Positions 29,307 through 37,777 of a stretch of 64,000 bases of DNA are shown piece by piece (position 1 is the first letter of the stretch; each line of letters begins with the position of its first letter). The stretch covers positions 1 to 64,000 of the forward strand of contig JACPAK010000007.1 in the NCBI GenBank assembly GCA_016180845.1, given 5' to 3'. The stretch is from Deltaproteobacteria bacterium (lineage in GTDB: Bacteria > UBA10199 > JACPAL01). Under the pieces are notes generated by a model. That model saw nothing but the letters and a program-made list of their open reading frames with translations, made no database searches and was not told the origin of the DNA. The position numbers were made by a program, and so were the translations under genes.

Positions 29307-30473
29307 ATGGTCTCTCCTGTCGATCCAGATAGTGGCGCCTACCTCCCAGGACAGTCCCCCTATGTCGAGGCCAAAAGGGGGCGGTTGGAACTCAAGGGTG
29401 CCATCGATGTCGTTGGCAACTTCGTAAAAGGAGACTTCACCTGGCCAAAGTTCAGTGCGATCCGTCATTCGGGGGATCCAAGGGGCTTGATCGATCTTCG
29501 AGACAACTGGGTCGGCCGCCTCAATCGCCTCCTTTACTCTCCCCACACGAGCAGTCCGGTCATGCGTTGGCTCAATAACGGTCCACCCGAATCGATACGC
29601 AGTAATCCAGTACGACTTGAACAGATCGGAATGGGTGGAAAGATCCTCGGTGTCATCATCTCTGGAGGAGCCCACGTAAGACGGCTCGGAGTCGATCTCA
29701 ACGCGATGGGAGAGATCACGCCGGAAAATACGACTACCCGGCAAAAGGTTGCAATCTATGCCGATTCATCCTCCGCGATCGCAAATATCTTTACGGCAGC
29801 CACCTATGGCATTGGACTCTCGCTTGCGATTTTCAACCGTTCTTCAAAACTCGCCTTCGGGATCCTTTGGGTCCAGATCGCGGCGGTCTGTCTGGGGGAG
29901 TCATCGACCTGGATCTTTAATGGAATTGCAACATTCCGGGCCGAGCAAGAGCATCGAAACTTGACCGGCGAGGACAACATGTCGGCGATCGCCTCGGTCC
30001 CCTGCGACATTACACTCGGAATCTCAACTTGTTTCCGGAATGCATTTGTCTGGAAAGAGGCGACCCATGCATTTTTCGCGGGACAGGTCGCGGAGGCAAA
30101 CGGGATGCTCGCGTTTTATTCAGTTGACTATTCGAAGCGTCTGTTCGGTCTTCCTGTCAGAAAGGTCGCACTCACCCTGACTTGGGCGGCCGAGGGGATT
30201 CGTACGTTCCTTGATCTCACCTCAATTGTAAATAATTCCTGGCACTATTTTTTCGATCCGAATGATCCTCACCATGATCAGCGGCTCCACAATATCGGCA
30301 GTGCGATTATCGGAACCTTTGCCGGCCTTTTTACAATCGCCTCGGTCCCTCTTTTTCTGCATGCCTCATTGGCCCCCTACGGCTTTGCCTGCTATGCCTT
30401 CACGACCGCAATCCGGATCGGGCAGAGCGCCTATGACCATACCGGCGAAAAAAGCGTCCGCAAGTCTGTCTGA
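29307..30473 (+). CDS. Orphan multi-pass membrane protein
   Basis: A 388-residue protein of no family I recognise. A hydrophilic N-terminal region of about 100 residues is followed by hydrophobic segments near 105-117, 158-172, 182-200, 222-238, 270-285 and 320-355. The pattern of segments and short charged links resembles the membrane modules of the proteins at 11876 and 14880 (for example GILWVQIAAVCLGESSTWIF here beside RLTWIQNGIGIASIGVDAW there). It lacks a large C-terminal domain. The charged tail ends in GEKSVRKSV. It may be cotranscribed with the antiporter gene 45 bases downstream. Confidence 0.75.
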   Translation: MVSPVDPDSGAYLPGQSPYVEAKRGRLELKGAIDVVGNFVKGDFTWPKFSAIRHSGDPRGLIDLRDNWVGRLNRLLYSPHTSSPVMRWLNNGPPESIRSNPVRLEQIGMGGKILGVIISGGAHVRRLGVDLNAMGEITPENTTTRQKVAIYADSSSAIANIFTAATYGIGLSLAIFNRSSKLAFGILWVQIAAVCLGESSTWIFNGIATFRAEQEHRNLTGEDNMSAIASVPCDITLGISTCFRNAFVWKEATHAFFAGQVAEANGMLAFYSVDYSKRLFGLPVRKVALTLTWAAEGIRTFLDLTSIVNNSWHYFFDPNDPHHDQRLHNIGSAIIGTFAGLFTIASVPLFLHASLAPYGFACYAFTTAIRIGQSAYDHTGEKSVRKSV

Positions 30474-30518
30474 AAAATTGGTTTGTCAACGAGCGGATAA
30501 TAAAGATAAGGAAAAACA

Positions 30519-32054
30519 ATGCCTGATTTTGGTTGGCTTTCAATACTACCGGCCCTGACGAGTCTCGGACTGGCCCTGATAACCCGAAGGGTGTTGCTGT
30601 CACTCGCCTCGGGCGTCTTCCTGGGGGCGATTCTCCTGTCGGGAGGGAATCTCTTTAAGGGGTTCCTCTTTCTGATCGAGAAGGAGATCTTTGTCCAGAT
30701 TGCAGACCCTTTCAATGCGCAGATTCTTCTCTTGATGATCCTGATCAACGGTTTTGTCTCGTTGATCCGGGGGTCGGGGGCGATCACCGCCTTTGGCCGG
30801 TCGGTCAGCCGCTCGATCAAGGGACCGATCCGGACGCAACTGGCGGCCTGGGTTGGCGGCCTCTGTATCTTCTTTACCGATTCAGGACACAGCCTGATCC
30901 TGGGTCCGATCTTTCAACCCCTCTTTCGACAGGCAAAGGTTTGTCGAGAGAAGCTCGCCTATATCCTCGATTCCACCTCGGCGCCTCTCTGTTGTCTGAT
31001 CCCGTTTATTGGGTGGGGGATTTACTCGACGAGCCTGATCCAGTCGTCCTTTGATTCGCTCGGCATCAAGGACAACAGCTTCTTTACGTTTATTCATGCG
31101 ATCCCGTTCCAGTTTTATCCGATCCTGATGCTCTTAGCGATCCCGTTGTTTGTCGTTCTGCGTTGGGATTTTCCCCTGATGGAGCGTTTCCAGAGCCGTT
31201 TTGTGAGTGCCCCTGAAGCGAAAACCGGCGATCCGGAACCGGATGAAGGGGTTCGTGCCCGAGTCGTCTTGATTCCGATGTTGACCCTGTTTGCAACGAT
31301 AGCGGCAGGGATTCTTTATTACTGGTTCAGTCTCGGCAATCTGCCGGGTATCAAGATCCGTGTCACGATCATGTGTGCCTATCTGTTTGCGACCGCTGTC
31401 TGTGTCGTCCTGATCAGACGCGATGACAAGAAGACGAAACTCACGCCCCTTTATCTCTCCGGCCTCTCCGGGATCTTTCCCGTCCTGGGGATGATTATCC
31501 TTGCCTGGGCGCTCGGCGATATTTGTGGCCAGGTTGGAACCGGGCGTTTTATCAGCACCGTGATCGGTTCGGATATTCCGCCGTTTCTTTTCCCGGCAAT
31601 TGTCTTTCTGATCGGGTCAGTCACCTCGTTTGCCACCGGCACCTCGTGGGGGACATTCGGGATTTTAATGCCGATCGCCCTTCCGATTGCCCATGAGATC
31701 GGCGCTCCGATGCTTGTGACCATCGGTGCGGTCTTGAGCGGAGGGGTCTGGGGGGATCACTGCTCTCCGATCTCCGATACGGCAATCCTTGCCTCGATGG
31801 CATCTGACTGTCCCCATGCCGACCATATCAACACACAAATTCCTTATGCGACAGCGGCAGGCCTTGCGACACTGCTGGGCTTTGTGATTGCCGGGATCAC
31901 CCCGAGTTATTGGGTCCTGCTGGCCGGAATCTTTCTTCTGTTGCCTGTTATGTTTCTTCTGGTGACCCTAAGCAAGAAAATCCGATGGGTGGGGAGCAGC
32001 GATCATGAAAAAAAAGGGGTTTATTTGGCTCCGGGCCGAGATGAAGGCGTTTGA
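30519..32054 (+). CDS. Na+/H+ antiporter, NhaC family
   Basis: A 511-residue inner-membrane transporter with about twelve hydrophobic segments, matching the NhaC family (PF03553). FFTDSGHSLILGPIFQPL and SVTSFATGTSWGTFGILMPIALP hold the conserved polar residues inside membrane segments, and GVWGDHCSPISDTAILASMAS is the family hallmark. It probably exchanges sodium for protons, although relatives also move organic acids. The start ATG follows AAGGAAAAACA. Its end overlaps the saccharopine dehydrogenase gene by 50 bases. Confidence 0.88.
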   Translation: MPDFGWLSILPALTSLGLALITRRVLLSLASGVFLGAILLSGGNLFKGFLFLIEKEIFVQIADPFNAQILLLMILINGFVSLIRGSGAITAFGRSVSRSIKGPIRTQLAAWVGGLCIFFTDSGHSLILGPIFQPLFRQAKVCREKLAYILDSTSAPLCCLIPFIGWGIYSTSLIQSSFDSLGIKDNSFFTFIHAIPFQFYPILMLLAIPLFVVLRWDFPLMERFQSRFVSAPEAKTGDPEPDEGVRARVVLIPMLTLFATIAAGILYYWFSLGNLPGIKIRVTIMCAYLFATAVCVVLIRRDDKKTKLTPLYLSGLSGIFPVLGMIILAWALGDICGQVGTGRFISTVIGSDIPPFLFPAIVFLIGSVTSFATGTSWGTFGILMPIALPIAHEIGAPMLVTIGAVLSGGVWGDHCSPISDTAILASMASDCPHADHINTQIPYATAAGLATLLGFVIAGITPSYWVLLAGIFLLLPVMFLLVTLSKKIRWVGSSDHEKKGVYLAPGRDEGV

Positions 32055-33147
32055 GAGGAGAACCCCTTTAACACCTTCAGACGCGGCAAGGATTGTTGAA
32101 CATCGATACGCTGTTACTGTCGAATCATCGGCAGAAAGAATCTTTAATGACGAAGAATACCAGAAGGCTGGTTGCCAAATTGTAGAGGCCGGCTCCTGGC
32201 AGTCAGCCCCACCGAATGCCTATATCCTCGGGATCAAGGAGTTGCCGGAAGGACCTTCTCCCATAAAACAGACCCACATCTATTTTGCGCATGTCTATAA
32301 AAATCAGCCAGGCGCCAATGCCATTTTAAAGAGATTTAAGGACGGTTCCGGTCTCATTCTGGATCTTGAGTACCTGACCGATCATAAGGGAAGACGCGTG
32401 GTCGCCTTCGGAAGATGGGCCGGGTTTGCCGGTGCCGCCCTCGGGCTCGACATCTTCTGTCATCAACAGCGCGACCTCCGGGAACCCTATCCCGCTATCT
32501 CGAAATCCTTTACCTCCAATCAATGGACGAAAGATCTCACCAAAAAATTATCCCAGCTTCAAAACAGGCCTCAAATCATTGTCATTGGGGCGAAGGGGAG
32601 ATCAGGGAGGGGCGCTGTTGAACTGTTTGATTCACTCAATCTCAAAACAACCCAGTGGGATATCGAGGAGACGAGTCGCGGAGGGCCGTTTGAGGAGCTT
32701 CTCGATTATGAGATCCTCGTCAACTGTGTCTTTGTCAATGAGAAGAAGCCCCCGTTTCTCACACGTCAATCCCTCGAACGCCGTTCCAGAAGACTCTCTG
32801 TGATTGCTGATGTGAGTTGTGATGCGGGAAGCCCCAACAACCCACTCCCGATCTATGAGAAGACAACTCATTTTAAAAACCCTACGCTTCGGCTGATTTC
32901 CGGGACACCGCCGCTCGATCTGATGGCGATCGACCACCTGCCGTCTCTCCTTCCGGCGGAGAGCAGCACTGACTTCTCCAGTCAACTGCTTCCTCATCTG
33001 ATAGATCTACTCGAGTCAGAAGAATTGCCGCCCGTCTGGAGACAGGCACGGGACTGGTTTGAGAGGAATTCTACAAAGACGATGGGGCGAATCGGGTATT
33101 TTCCTCAATCCACTTCAAAAAATCCTCATTCCCATCATCAATCTTGA
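32005..33147 (+). CDS. Saccharopine dehydrogenase (NAD+, lysine-forming), LYS1-like
   Basis: A 380-residue enzyme matching fungal-type Lys1: LRAEMKAFERRTPLTP at the start, GIKELPEGPSP, YFAHVYKNQPGANAIL and GRRVVAFGRWAGFAGAALGLD, then the NAD-binding IVIGAKGRSGRGAVELFD. Such enzymes interconvert saccharopine with lysine and 2-oxoglutarate. No partner enzyme of the aminoadipate pathway is nearby, so the bacterial role is open. The ATG at 32005 has GGGGAG eight bases upstream and lies inside the antiporter gene. The last 77 bases overlap cutA tail to tail. Confidence 0.88.
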   Translation: MKKKGFIWLRAEMKAFERRTPLTPSDAARIVEHRYAVTVESSAERIFNDEEYQKAGCQIVEAGSWQSAPPNAYILGIKELPEGPSPIKQTHIYFAHVYKNQPGANAILKRFKDGSGLILDLEYLTDHKGRRVVAFGRWAGFAGAALGLDIFCHQQRDLREPYPAISKSFTSNQWTKDLTKKLSQLQNRPQIIVIGAKGRSGRGAVELFDSLNLKTTQWDIEETSRGGPFEELLDYEILVNCVFVNEKKPPFLTRQSLERRSRRLSVIADVSCDAGSPNNPLPIYEKTTHFKNPTLRLISGTPPLDLMAIDHLPSLLPAESSTDFSSQLLPHLIDLLESEELPPVWRQARDWFERNSTKTMGRIGYFPQSTSKNPHSHHQS

Positions 33148-33403
33148 AGAAGGCGATGACTGGAGTCTCATCCTTGTGGATTTGCCTCGTTTCATCAATG
33201 ATCTTTTTCTGATGCATAGCAACTGTGAAGGCGGACAAATTATAGTAAATCTTTTCCTCTACCTGATGATTCCACCAATATTGAGATTCTCCCTCAGTAA
33301 TCATCCCCCCAGCCACGAGATGTTTTTCCAAAAGATGGCGTAAAATTTTTTTTGCCTCATCCTTGGTGGTCGCATTGATCAAAACACGGTAATAGTCTGT
33401 CAT
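33071..33403 (-). CDS. cutA: CutA1-like divalent cation tolerance protein
   Basis: A 110-residue protein that fits the CutA1 trimer family. It begins with a beta strand plus ATTKDEAKKILRHLLEKHLVAGGM and has ESQYWWNHQVEEKIYY with the paired Trp and Glu residues typical of the family, then IHKDETPVIAFFKIDDG. The usual Cys of the metal site (VACVN) is replaced by VAGGM. A role in copper tolerance is only loosely established for the family. It begins 17 bases after the tRNA-Arg 3' end and may share its transcript. Confidence 0.8.
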   Translation of the reverse strand: MTDYYRVLINATTKDEAKKILRHLLEKHLVAGGMITEGESQYWWNHQVEEKIYYNLSAFTVAMHQKKIIDETRQIHKDETPVIAFFKIDDGNEDFLKWIEENTRFAPSSL

Positions 33404-33419
33404 AAAATTATTTTCGTTG

Positions 33420-33491
33420 TGCCCTCAGCAGGAATCGAACCTGCATCTCAAGCTTCGGAGGCTCGCATACTATCCATTGTACTATGAGGGC
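33420..33491 (-). tRNA. tRNA-Arg (anticodon CCG)
   Basis: A 72-base cloverleaf: acceptor GCCCTCA / TGAGGGC, anticodon arm CGAGC-CTCCGAA-GCTTG with one G-T pair, T arm GCAGG-TTCGATT-CCTGC and discriminator A. The anticodon CCG reads CGG (Arg). CCA is not encoded. It lies 2 bases downstream of apt, so it is probably processed from a longer transcript. Confidence 0.95.
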
Positions 33492-33493
33492 TT

Positions 33494-34015
33494 TTAATAC
33501 TGAACCAGCGAGAAAATCTCGTATCCTTTTAATTTATCACGTCCGCGAAGATCAGAGAGCTCAATCACAAAATCGATCTCCTGGACAGAGGCCCCGCTCT
33601 TCTCGACAAGGTCGCAAGTTGCCTTCGCAGTTCCCCCGGTAGCGAGAAGATCATCCACGACAAGAACCCGACTCCCCGGGTGTACCGCATCCTGATGGAT
33701 CTCCAAAACATCCGTTCCATACTCCAGCGCATATTCGACCGTCTCCGTCTTGTACGGAAGCTTTCCCTTCTTACGAACCGGGATGAATCCCGTATCGATC
33801 CGATAGGCCAAGGCGGCTGCAAAGATAAACCCCCTCGATTCCACACCGACGACATAGTCGATTGATTTCCCAACCGCCCTTTTGGCCAAGGCATCGATCA
33901 CCCCTTGGAAAGATTTAACGTCTGACAAGAGAGGGGTAATGTCTCTGAAGACAATCCCCTTCTTCGGAAAATCGGGGATATCGCGAATTTTGTTTTTTAA
34001 TTCCGTGGGTGTCAT
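33494..34015 (-). CDS. apt: Adenine phosphoribosyltransferase
   Basis: Salvages adenine to AMP with PRPP in the cytoplasm. At 173 residues it is full length. FPKKGIVFRDITPLL at the N-terminus, GVESRGFIFAAALAYR, and the PRPP-binding loop VLVVDDLLATGGTA are all present. It lies 9 bases after the nlpD-like gene in the surE-pcm-nlpD-apt direction. Confidence 0.96.
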   Translation of the reverse strand: MTPTELKNKIRDIPDFPKKGIVFRDITPLLSDVKSFQGVIDALAKRAVGKSIDYVVGVESRGFIFAAALAYRIDTGFIPVRKKGKLPYKTETVEYALEYGTDVLEIHQDAVHPGSRVLVVDDLLATGGTAKATCDLVEKSGASVQEIDFVIELSDLRGRDKLKGYEIFSLVQY

Positions 34016-34024
34016 ATTTCCTCC

Positions 34025-34711
34025 TTAATGAACTTTTGGTAAAAAGAACAAGGGATTACGAGGTTTTTTCCCCTCCCGCACTTCAAAATGAAGATGGGGA
34101 CCTGTTGCTCGACCTGTACTCCCAACCTTCCCAATCACCTGCCTCTTTTCCACCTTCTGGCCTTTCTTAACGAGGTTTACCGAGTTATGGGCATAGACCG
34201 TAAAGAAATTCTTTGAATGTTTCAAGAGAATCAAATTCCCATATCCATGGAGCCTTTTTGAATAGACAACCTCCCCGGCGGCCGCGGCATGAATCGGGGT
34301 CCCTCGAGAAGCCCGGATATCGAGCCCATCATGACGCCTTCCCTTGCGAACCCCAAAGACCGATGAGAGATCCCCACGAATCGGCCAAGAGAAACGTCCA
34401 TGATCGACCTCGATCTTTTCAGGAAAATCTCTGGGAACGAGAGAGGCCGACTTCTGTTTCTTTTTCCAGCGACTTGTCTTGAAACGGCCTGCGCGGACGC
34501 CTGGAATAAAAACCGGCCGGCCGATTCTTAATTCTTTCGGATCCTCGATATTATTAAGTTCCGCCAGATCCTGAAGCGGAACTTGATATTTTTCACTAAC
34601 GGAAAGCAGGGTTTCACCAGGTTGAACCCGATGATAGACACCACGGGCCGTATAGACATTCGCACACGATGACAGGATCAAAAGAGAAAGACCCAAAAGA
34701 ATTTTTTTCAT
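34025..34711 (-). CDS. nlpD: NlpD-like lipoprotein with LysM and M23 domains
   Basis: A 228-residue envelope protein. MKKILLGLSLLILSSC gives a lipoprotein signal with Cys16. One LysM domain (YHRVQPGETLLSVSEKYQVP to IGRPVFIPG) binds peptidoglycan. A C-terminal M23 (LytM) domain follows with GRRHDGLDIRASRGTPI and GPHLHFEVREG. The usual zinc ligands HxxxD and HxH are present, so it could be an active endopeptidase, unlike E. coli NlpD, which is an amidase activator. I chose the ATG at 34711, which overlaps the pcm stop as ATGA, over an upstream in-frame start inside pcm. Confidence 0.9.
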   Translation of the reverse strand: MKKILLGLSLLILSSCANVYTARGVYHRVQPGETLLSVSEKYQVPLQDLAELNNIEDPKELRIGRPVFIPGVRAGRFKTSRWKKKQKSASLVPRDFPEKIEVDHGRFSWPIRGDLSSVFGVRKGRRHDGLDIRASRGTPIHAAAAGEVVYSKRLHGYGNLILLKHSKNFFTVYAHNSVNLVKKGQKVEKRQVIGKVGSTGRATGPHLHFEVREGKKPRNPLFFLPKVH

Positions 34712-35358
34712 TCTTCTTTCCAACCGTACTGTCCACATAGCTTTACAAACCGACAACCGATTAATTTTTCCTCCTGAAATCCTTTTTCCCTTTTTGTGAT
34801 CCGAATCAGCTCTTGATCGGACTCATTCCCGACCGGGATCAGAAGAGATCCACCCTTTTTTAATTGTTCCAGATAAGGAGGAGGAACAGAAGGGGTCGAT
34901 GCGGTGACGAGGATCCTGTCAAAAGGGGCCTCTTCTGGCCAACCAATCGTCCCATCCCCTATTCTGAGATCAAAATTAATATACCCCAAACGGTAAAGTG
35001 TCCTCCGCGCGCGATTCGAAAGTTCCTTCATTCGTTCTATTGAGTAGACGCGTTTGACCAATTCACAAAGAACAGCGGTCTGGTACCCGGATCCGGTCCC
35101 AATCTCCAGGACCCTCTCCCCTCCCGTCAGATTCAGACTCTCTGTCATGAAGGCGACCATGTAGGGTTGGGAGATTGTCTGCTTGAGCCCGATGTTCAGG
35201 GGACGGTCTTCGTAGGCCTGTGAGGCGAGACCTGGCTCCACAAACTCATGCCGAGGAATCCGCTCCATCACCTCAAGAAGTCGCCCCTCCTGAATCCCCC
35301 GCGCGATGAGCTGTTCTTGAATCATTCGTTTTCTGGCAACTGCAAAGTCGATGGACAT
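34708..35358 (-). CDS. pcm: Protein-L-isoaspartate O-methyltransferase
   Basis: Repairs isoaspartyl residues in aged proteins with S-adenosylmethionine. It has 216 residues. QAYEDRPLNIGLKQTISQPYMVAFMTE and the SAM-binding VLEIGTGSGYQTAVL are diagnostic. The ATG directly follows the surE TAA, and the stop shares ATGA with the nlpD-like gene, the conserved order known from E. coli. Confidence 0.96.
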   Translation of the reverse strand: MSIDFAVARKRMIQEQLIARGIQEGRLLEVMERIPRHEFVEPGLASQAYEDRPLNIGLKQTISQPYMVAFMTESLNLTGGERVLEIGTGSGYQTAVLCELVKRVYSIERMKELSNRARRTLYRLGYINFDLRIGDGTIGWPEEAPFDRILVTASTPSVPPPYLEQLKKGGSLLIPVGNESDQELIRITKREKGFQEEKLIGCRFVKLCGQYGWKEE

Positions 35359-36114
35359 TTAAAAATCCAATGATTCTCTCTCCAAAAGGTATTGATGATC
35401 CGTAAGATCAATCTTCAGCGGTGTAATAGAGACTTTACGAGCCAAAACGGCGCTGCAATCAGAACCTTGTATTCTCTTGAGGACCCGCTCATGACCTCCA
35501 ATCCAGTAATACTTTCTGCCCCGAGGATCACGATTCTCAAAAATAACCTGCCCATAATCTCTCTTGCCGACACGCGTAAAAACCATCCCCGCTATCTTGG
35601 AAGGCTTCAGATTGGGAATATTGACATTCAGAACCATCCCCGCCTGAAGTTTATCCTTAAGGAGCTTTTGGCAAATTGTTTTGGCGATCTCCGATGCGGT
35701 GTTCCATAACGGCCTATCTTCACGCCAAACCACCAGAGAAAAGGCGACCGCCTGAATTCCCATCAAAGCCCCTTCGATCGCAGCAGAGACTGTCCCTGAA
35801 TAATGAATATCGTCGCCCAGATTCGCCCCCCGATTCACGCCGGAGACGACAAGATCCGGTTTTCTTTTGAGGATACGATGAATCGCCAGAAAAATGCAGT
35901 CGGTGGGGGTTCCATCTACCGTATAAAGATCGGCCGCCCGGTGCCGAATCCGAAGAGGCCGATGAAGGGTAAGGGAATGACTTGAGGCGCTCTGTTCACG
36001 TTCCGGGGCCACCACGACAACATGGGCCAGTGTCCGAAGGACTTTTGCCACGGATTCGATCCCTGCCGATTGATAACCATCATCGTTTGAGAGAAGGATT
36101 AATGGTTTTTTCAT
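35359..36114 (-). CDS. surE: 5'/3'-nucleotidase SurE
   Basis: A stationary-phase survival nucleotidase acting on nucleoside monophosphates. It has 251 residues. The N-terminal ILLSNDDGYQSAGI holds the metal-binding Asp pair; VDGTPTDCIFLAI and SGVNRGANLGDDIHYSGTVSAAIEG are the family signatures. It is the first gene of the surE-pcm-nlpD-apt set, divergent from the ABC transporter genes across a 64-base AT-rich space. Confidence 0.97.
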   Translation of the reverse strand: MKKPLILLSNDDGYQSAGIESVAKVLRTLAHVVVVAPEREQSASSHSLTLHRPLRIRHRAADLYTVDGTPTDCIFLAIHRILKRKPDLVVSGVNRGANLGDDIHYSGTVSAAIEGALMGIQAVAFSLVVWREDRPLWNTASEIAKTICQKLLKDKLQAGMVLNVNIPNLKPSKIAGMVFTRVGKRDYGQVIFENRDPRGRKYYWIGGHERVLKRIQGSDCSAVLARKVSITPLKIDLTDHQYLLERESLDF

Positions 36115-36178
36115 TTTCTTATTTCAATCACGGTTTTTTGTTTAATTCAAAGAAGTTTTTTGTATAACGGCACTGGAG

Positions 36179-36916
36179 ATGGAATCGCTTATCCTTGCCA
36201 AAGAGCTTGTCAAAAAATTTGGGCCGATCACGGCGGTTGATCATGTCTCTTTTGAAGTCAGGAAGGGAGAATGTTTCGGTTTCCTGGGACCAAACGGCGC
36301 CGGAAAGACAACGACGATGAGGATGGTTTATGGTTTTTCCCCTCCGACAGCCGGCGCGCTGACCGTTTTTGGACTCTCCGTAGAAAAATCAATTCGGGAG
36401 ATCAAACGCCGCACCGGCGTCGTCCCTCAAGAGGACAGCCTCGATCCTGAATTGACAGTTCTACAGAACCTGCTGATCTATGCGCGGTATTTTGATCTGC
36501 CAACGGACCAGGCAAGGAAACGGGCCGATGACCTTCTCAATTTTTTTCAACTGAAGGAAAAGGCGAAGGGTGAGCCGGACCGGCTATCAGGTGGAATGAA
36601 GCGCCGACTCCTGATCGCGCGTGCCCTGATGAACCAACCCGAACTCCTGATCCTCGATGAACCGACCACCGGCCTTGATCCACAATCACGCCATGCGATG
36701 TGGGATCAGATCCGGGCGCTTCAGAAACAAGGAGTCACCTCGATTCTGACGACACATTATATGGAGGAGGCGGCTCAACTCTGTGACCGACTCGTGATCA
36801 TGGATCATGGCAAAATTATTGAAGAAGGGAGACCTCAGGAATTGGTTCAAAAACATGCGACCAAAGATCTGGAGGCTGTCTTCCTGAAACTCACCGGAAG
36901 AGAGTTGCGAGAGTAA
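36179..36916 (+). CDS. ABC transporter ATP-binding protein (ABC-2 / NodI type)
   Basis: A 245-residue ATPase. Walker A is GPNGAGKTTTMRM, the ABC signature is LSGGMKRRLLIARAL, Walker B is LLILDEPTTGLD, and the switch His lies in TTHYMEEA. Sequence is closest to the NodI/DrrA group that powers ABC-2 exporters. The permease gene starts two bases after its stop. The exported substrate cannot be read from sequence. The ATG follows CTGGAG, a weak ribosome-binding site. Confidence 0.93.
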   Translation: MESLILAKELVKKFGPITAVDHVSFEVRKGECFGFLGPNGAGKTTTMRMVYGFSPPTAGALTVFGLSVEKSIREIKRRTGVVPQEDSLDPELTVLQNLLIYARYFDLPTDQARKRADDLLNFFQLKEKAKGEPDRLSGGMKRRLLIARALMNQPELLILDEPTTGLDPQSRHAMWDQIRALQKQGVTSILTTHYMEEAAQLCDRLVIMDHGKIIEEGRPQELVQKHATKDLEAVFLKLTGRELRE

Positions 36917-36918
36917 CG

Positions 36919-37683
36919 ATGATCAGATTCCTCCACTATGCCTCAAAGGTCTGGTACAGAGATTTCGTTGTCTGGAGCCGTTATTGGTGGACCAGCCTTA
37001 TCGGTGCGATCGGAGAACCGGTCCTCTACTTCCTCGCGATTGGCTATGGACTTGGCTCCTTCATTGAATCGATCGAAGGGATGTCCTACATCCAATTCCT
37101 CGCGCCAGCGCTGATCTGTTCGAGTGTCATGCACAGCGCCTCGTTCGAAACAACCTACAGTTCGTTTACCCGAATGGATCGTCAGAAAACCTACCACTCG
37201 ATCGCGGCAACCCCTGTCAGTATCCGTGAGGTGATCGCGGGGGAGATCCTCTGGGGAGGCGCCAAAAGCCTCGTTTCAGGGGGAATCATGTTTCTGGCGG
37301 TAGCGTTTCTCGGCTATATCGAGAGCTGGAACGCCCTCTGGTTGATACCGGTTCTGATGATCACCGGCCTCCTCTTTTCCGCCCTTGGGATGTTGATGAC
37401 CTCGTTTGCGAAGGACTACGATTTCTTTACCTACTATTTCACACTCGTTCTTGAACCAATGTTCCTCTTCTCCGGTACCTTCTTCCCCCTTTCGAAACTT
37501 CCCGAATGGGTTCAGCAATCTGCCTGGATTTTACCGCTCTACCATCCGGTGGTTCTTGCGCGCTCGTTTTTCTATGGATATAACAACGGCCATCTCTTCT
37601 TAAGTATCCTTTGGCTCATCGTCGTCACCCTGTTTCTCTGTTGGTGGTCGATCAAACGGATGACGAAGAGGTTGTTGGTTTGA
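36919..37683 (+). CDS. ABC-2 type transporter permease (NodJ-like)
   Basis: A 254-residue membrane subunit with six hydrophobic segments. VLYFLAIGYGLGSFI and YHSIAATPVSIREVIAGEILWGG match the NodJ / ABC-2 permease family. It would form a homodimeric channel driven by the ATPase encoded just upstream. Polysaccharide, lipid or drug export are all possible. Confidence 0.9.
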   Translation: MIRFLHYASKVWYRDFVVWSRYWWTSLIGAIGEPVLYFLAIGYGLGSFIESIEGMSYIQFLAPALICSSVMHSASFETTYSSFTRMDRQKTYHSIAATPVSIREVIAGEILWGGAKSLVSGGIMFLAVAFLGYIESWNALWLIPVLMITGLLFSALGMLMTSFAKDYDFFTYYFTLVLEPMFLFSGTFFPLSKLPEWVQQSAWILPLYHPVVLARSFFYGYNNGHLFLSILWLIVVTLFLCWWSIKRMTKRLLV

Positions 37684-37777
37684 GGATTGGTTTTTTTCCT
37701 TGAATTTCCACTCTTCCTCCATAAGATGGCGCAGCACTTTAGAAATAGGGGTTATTTAAATATAAGGAGGGGGAATC

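Noticed and set aside
29075-33491. Genomic island between the two tRNA-Arg genes
   Set aside because: No integrase, no direct repeat of a tRNA 3' end and no change in composition were seen between them.
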